Below, one piece after another: positions 5,996-7,642 of a stretch of 7,642 nt of DNA. Each line of letters begins with the position of its first letter. Positions within the stretch are counted from its first letter, which is position 1. The notes under the pieces were generated by a model that worked only from the letters and a program-made list of their open reading frames with translations, was not told the DNA's origin and searched no databases. The position numbers were made by a program, and so were the translations under genes. Source of the DNA: an uncultured Armatimonadota bacterium (GTDB lineage Bacteria > Armatimonadota > Armatimonadia > Armatimonadales > Armatimonadaceae); NCBI GenBank assembly GCA_903881535.1, contig CAIRTT010000129.1:1-7642 (forward strand), read 5' to 3'.

Positions 5996-6047
5996 CCGAT
6001 GTTCCTACTCAAGCGATAATTTGATTAGTAATAGACACGTACATCGG
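5996..6047 (-). promoter_or_regulatory. Inverted repeat and ribosome-binding region before the DUF485 gene
   Basis: CCGATGT (6047-6041 on the minus strand) and ACATCGG (6002-5996) form a perfect 7-bp inverted repeat 38 nt apart. The second arm fills the exact space between AGGA (6006-6003) and the TTG start at 5995. It could be an operator, or an RNA stem occluding the start if transcription begins upstream of 6047. The interval is AT-rich, but I find no convincing -35/-10 pair, so the promoter of this unit is not identified. Confidence 0.35.
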
Positions 6048-6051
6048 ACTT

Positions 6052-6088
6052 AAAAAAACAGGCGACAAAGTTAATTGTCGCCTGTTTT
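6052..6088 (-). terminator. Strong intrinsic terminator after tRNA-Cys
   Basis: AAAACAGGCGACAA (6088-6075 on the minus strand) pairs perfectly over 14 bp with TTGTCGCCTGTTTT (6068-6055) across a 6-nt loop, followed by a continuous run of seven T (6058-6052). It ends the tRNA-Cys transcript 5 nt after the tRNA and insulates the DUF485-actP unit. On the plus strand the same stem has only four T, so termination there would be weaker. Confidence 0.92.
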
Positions 6089-6093
6089 GAATA

Positions 6094-6165
6094 AGCAGCC
6101 AACCAGATTCGAACTGGTGCATGGCAGATTTGCAATCTGATCCCTTACCGCTTGGGTATGGCTGC
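6094..6165 (-). tRNA. tRNA-Cys (anticodon GCA)
   Basis: A complete 72-nt cloverleaf. The acceptor stem GCAGCCA pairs with TGGCTGC over 7 bp. The D arm is CCC-AAGCGGTAA-GGG. The anticodon loop TTGCAAA has GCA at 6133-6131. The T arm is ACCAG-TTCGAAT-CTGGT. The discriminator is U (6094), and U73 is a known identity element for cysteinyl-tRNA synthetase. The anticodon stem has four good pairs with a U-C mismatch at the top (6140 with 6124). CCA is not encoded, so it must be added by a nucleotidyltransferase. It lies 15 nt after the preceding gene and 5 nt before the terminator stem. Confidence 0.97.
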
Positions 6166-6174
6166 GATGTACAA

Positions 6175-6183
6175 ATATTATCA
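6175..6183 (-). promoter_or_regulatory. Possible extended -10 promoter for tRNA-Cys
   Basis: TGATAATAT (6183-6175) reads as TGn plus TAATAT, an extended -10 with 4 of 6 matches, whose TGA is also the stop codon of the upstream gene. Transcription would start within a few nt of the tRNA 5' end. No good -35 is visible. Read-through from the upstream gene is an equally simple source of the tRNA. Confidence 0.25.
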
Positions 6184-7107
6184 CGGAGTCGTTTTGATTT
6201 TCCAGTTTGATCGTCGACGGGAAATCACAGTGAACGCATCAACATCTCGAACGATTGTCCGCTCACGCAATGTCTCAACGTTAATCTCAACCAAGAATGT
6301 CTTCTGACCAGTCATCCCCTGTTTAATGGCCATCACTGACTTAGCACCGTTCCAATGTGGGCTTACATAGGTTCCGCTACCAACCTTGCGGCTTGTCCGG
6401 CGCACCATATCAATCACATAGATGGCGCCTCCGGCGAGCACAACAGCAACAATCTTGCCATCCGAGCTCACCGCAACCTCGCTAAATTTCCCGACGGCGC
6501 CTACGGGAACACCAATAACCAACCTTGTATCCGGGTCCTTCGTCGTGACAACAAGAGGGACATCAATGGCATCCCTGTCCACGGACGCCATGACGCCAGC
6601 CCGTTCGTCGATGTAGGCCGCGGTGCCCATCCGTTTCCAGATTCCAATCTGCATTACGACCGCAGCGCCTGTACGAGAATCGAGAGCACAAATGGCAGTT
6701 CCATGGAGAGGATGGCTTAGTGTGATGTGAAGCACTCGTTCCCCCGTCAACAGTCGGACGCTGAGCAGCTGCCAATCGGCCAGTCCGTTTCCAGTTGCGC
6801 CTTCAATATCATTTACAGGTCGCCCAAGGTGATCTCGCAATATTCCATCTTTGAACAACAAGCGCTGTCGCCCGGATGACACGTCCACCACGCAAACGCG
6901 AATACCCGATGTCACATAAACGGCACTGTCGACACCGCCATCGACAAGAAAAATCCGGTCGCCATTCTCCGTAGCAGACCAAAGCCCTGGAAGCGGCGGG
7001 ATCGCTGTTGAGACAACCAGGCGCTCAAGACGCTTTCCATCATCCCCAAGGAGTAGCAAGCGACCGCCACGCTGTATCAACACACTTACCTTGTCGACGG
7101 CTGGCAT
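6181..7107 (-). CDS. Uncharacterised beta-propeller-like protein
   Basis: I do not recognise a specific family. The 308 residues are rich in short beta strands broken by turn motifs. Several segments resemble TolB/WD40-like blades: TSGIRVCVVDVSSGRQRLLF (66-85), HGTAICALDSRTGAAVVMQI (135-154), SSDGKIVAVVLAGGAIYVID (214-233) and a following SPHWNGAKSVMAIKQG (249-264), the usual SPxW-NGxK pattern. There is no signal peptide or membrane segment, so it is probably cytoplasmic. No catalytic motif stands out. ATG at 7107 overlaps the symporter stop by 1 nt (TGATG), with GAGGAG (7124-7119) 11 nt upstream, so translation is likely coupled. The stop is 15 nt before tRNA-Cys. A regulatory or sensory partner of the symporter is possible but only inferred from adjacency. 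Confidence 0.7.
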   Translation of the reverse strand: MPAVDKVSVLIQRGGRLLLLGDDGKRLERLVVSTAIPPLPGLWSATENGDRIFLVDGGVDSAVYVTSGIRVCVVDVSSGRQRLLFKDGILRDHLGRPVNDIEGATGNGLADWQLLSVRLLTGERVLHITLSHPLHGTAICALDSRTGAAVVMQIGIWKRMGTAAYIDERAGVMASVDRDAIDVPLVVTTKDPDTRLVIGVPVGAVGKFSEVAVSSDGKIVAVVLAGGAIYVIDMVRRTSRKVGSGTYVSPHWNGAKSVMAIKQGMTGQKTFLVEINVETLRERTIVRDVDAFTVISRRRSNWKIKTTP

Positions 7108-7642
7108 CAGACTGGCTGCTCCTCAGACTTGTTCTCGCGCTTGCGGCCATCGAGGATACAGGCGATGTTGATGTCACCCATCACATTAATGGCTGTGCGG
7201 CAGCGATCCAGGAACCAGTCAACTGAGAAAATCAATGCAATAAAGCCTGTGTCAAGGCCAACGGCGTTGAAAACCAATGCCATCGTGACAAGACCAGCTT
7301 CCGGGATACCCGCAGCCCCAACAGATGCAACAATGCTGGTCAGGACAACCACGACCTGCGCCATCAATGTCAGCTTAATCCCCAGCAGCTGCGCAACGAA
7401 CAGCGCTGCAACAGCCTCGTAGAGTGCGGTTCCATCGTTGTTAAAGTTCGATCCAACCAACGCACCAAGAGATGCAGACCGTTCCCGAAGACCAACCTTG
7501 TCGCGAAGGCATTGGTAGGTCACTGGCATCGTCGCCGTGGAAGATGCTGTCGAGAACGCCATCACTAATGCATCGCGACATCCGATAAGGACAAGCTTTG
7601 GAGATGCCCAGCTGCTGAACTGAATACGGGTCAGATACCAAA
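7107..7642 (-). CDS. Sodium:dicarboxylate/acidic amino acid symporter (SLC1/DAACS family), C-terminal part
   Basis: Elevator-type sodium-coupled transporter of the GltP/EAAT family. The reading frame is open to the window edge, giving 177 residues of the transport domain. Present in order: hairpin HP1 (FSTASSTATMPVT, 29-41), TM7 with GSNFNNDGTALYEAVAALF, hairpin HP2 (SVGAAGIPEAGLVTM) and TM8 (SVDWFLDRCRTAINVMGD). TM8 keeps the aspartates, the Arg-Thr pair and the Asn-x-x-Gly-Asp that bind substrate and sodium in GltPh; the retained arginine favours an acidic substrate. HP2 and TM8 look closer to animal EAATs than to GltPh. The usual NMDGT sodium-site motif reads NNDGT here. The tail is short and charged. 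It is translationally coupled to the propeller-like gene. Confidence 0.92.
   Translation of the reverse strand, partial: WYLTRIQFSSWASPKLVLIGCRDALVMAFSTASSTATMPVTYQCLRDKVGLRERSASLGALVGSNFNNDGTALYEAVAALFVAQLLGIKLTLMAQVVVVLTSIVASVGAAGIPEAGLVTMALVFNAVGLDTGFIALIFSVDWFLDRCRTAINVMGDINIACILDGRKRENKSEEQPV

Noticed and set aside
1..7642. CRISPR arrays, insertion sequences, phage or defence genes
   Set aside because: No repeated spacer-repeat pattern, transposase motif, target-site duplication or defence-related protein motif was found on either strand.

Overview
The window (about half G+C) comes from a bacterial chromosome. Every gene I can support lies on the minus strand, so the window reads right to left. 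The ribosomal proteins and SecY are clearly bacterial. I cannot place the organism to phylum. Features that may help are a zinc-free uS14 of intermediate length, a tRNA-Cys without an encoded CCA, and one certain (actP) and one probable TTG start codon.

Right end (7642-6052): the C-terminal half of an SLC1-type sodium:dicarboxylate/acidic amino acid symporter, cut by the window edge. It overlaps by 1 nt (TGATG) an unrecognised 308-residue protein with beta-propeller-like repeats. A tRNA-Cys(GCA) follows 15 nt later, then a strong intrinsic terminator with a perfect 14-bp stem. These may form one transcript, or the tRNA may have its own promoter.

Middle (5995-3738): a two-gene unit of a small DUF485 membrane protein (YjcH-like) and an ActP-type sodium:acetate symporter, overlapping by 4 nt (TTGA). 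The symporter starts with TTG and carries an unusually long soluble insert of about 150 residues between membrane segments.

Left part (3737-1): the distal part of the spc ribosomal protein operon, rpsN-rpsH-rplF-rplR-rpsE-rpmD-rplO-secY, in canonical order, with secY truncated by the window start. The genes rplN-rplX-rplE that normally precede rpsN are absent. In their place is the end of actP, then a candidate extended -10 promoter and a structured leader of about 110 nt. The spc cluster therefore appears to be split between rplE and rpsN. Translational coupling is tight from rplR to rplO (overlaps of 1, 14 and 4 nt). The looser junctions, rpsH/rplF and rplO/secY, contain RNA hairpins that could regulate expression. 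The strongest is a 17-bp stem with a 3-nt loop followed by a U-tract just before secY.

I see no CRISPR array, insertion sequence, phage gene or defence system. The most unusual points are the split spc operon with its new promoter and leader, the rplO-secY hairpin, the ActP insert, and the NNDGT variant in the SLC1 symporter.
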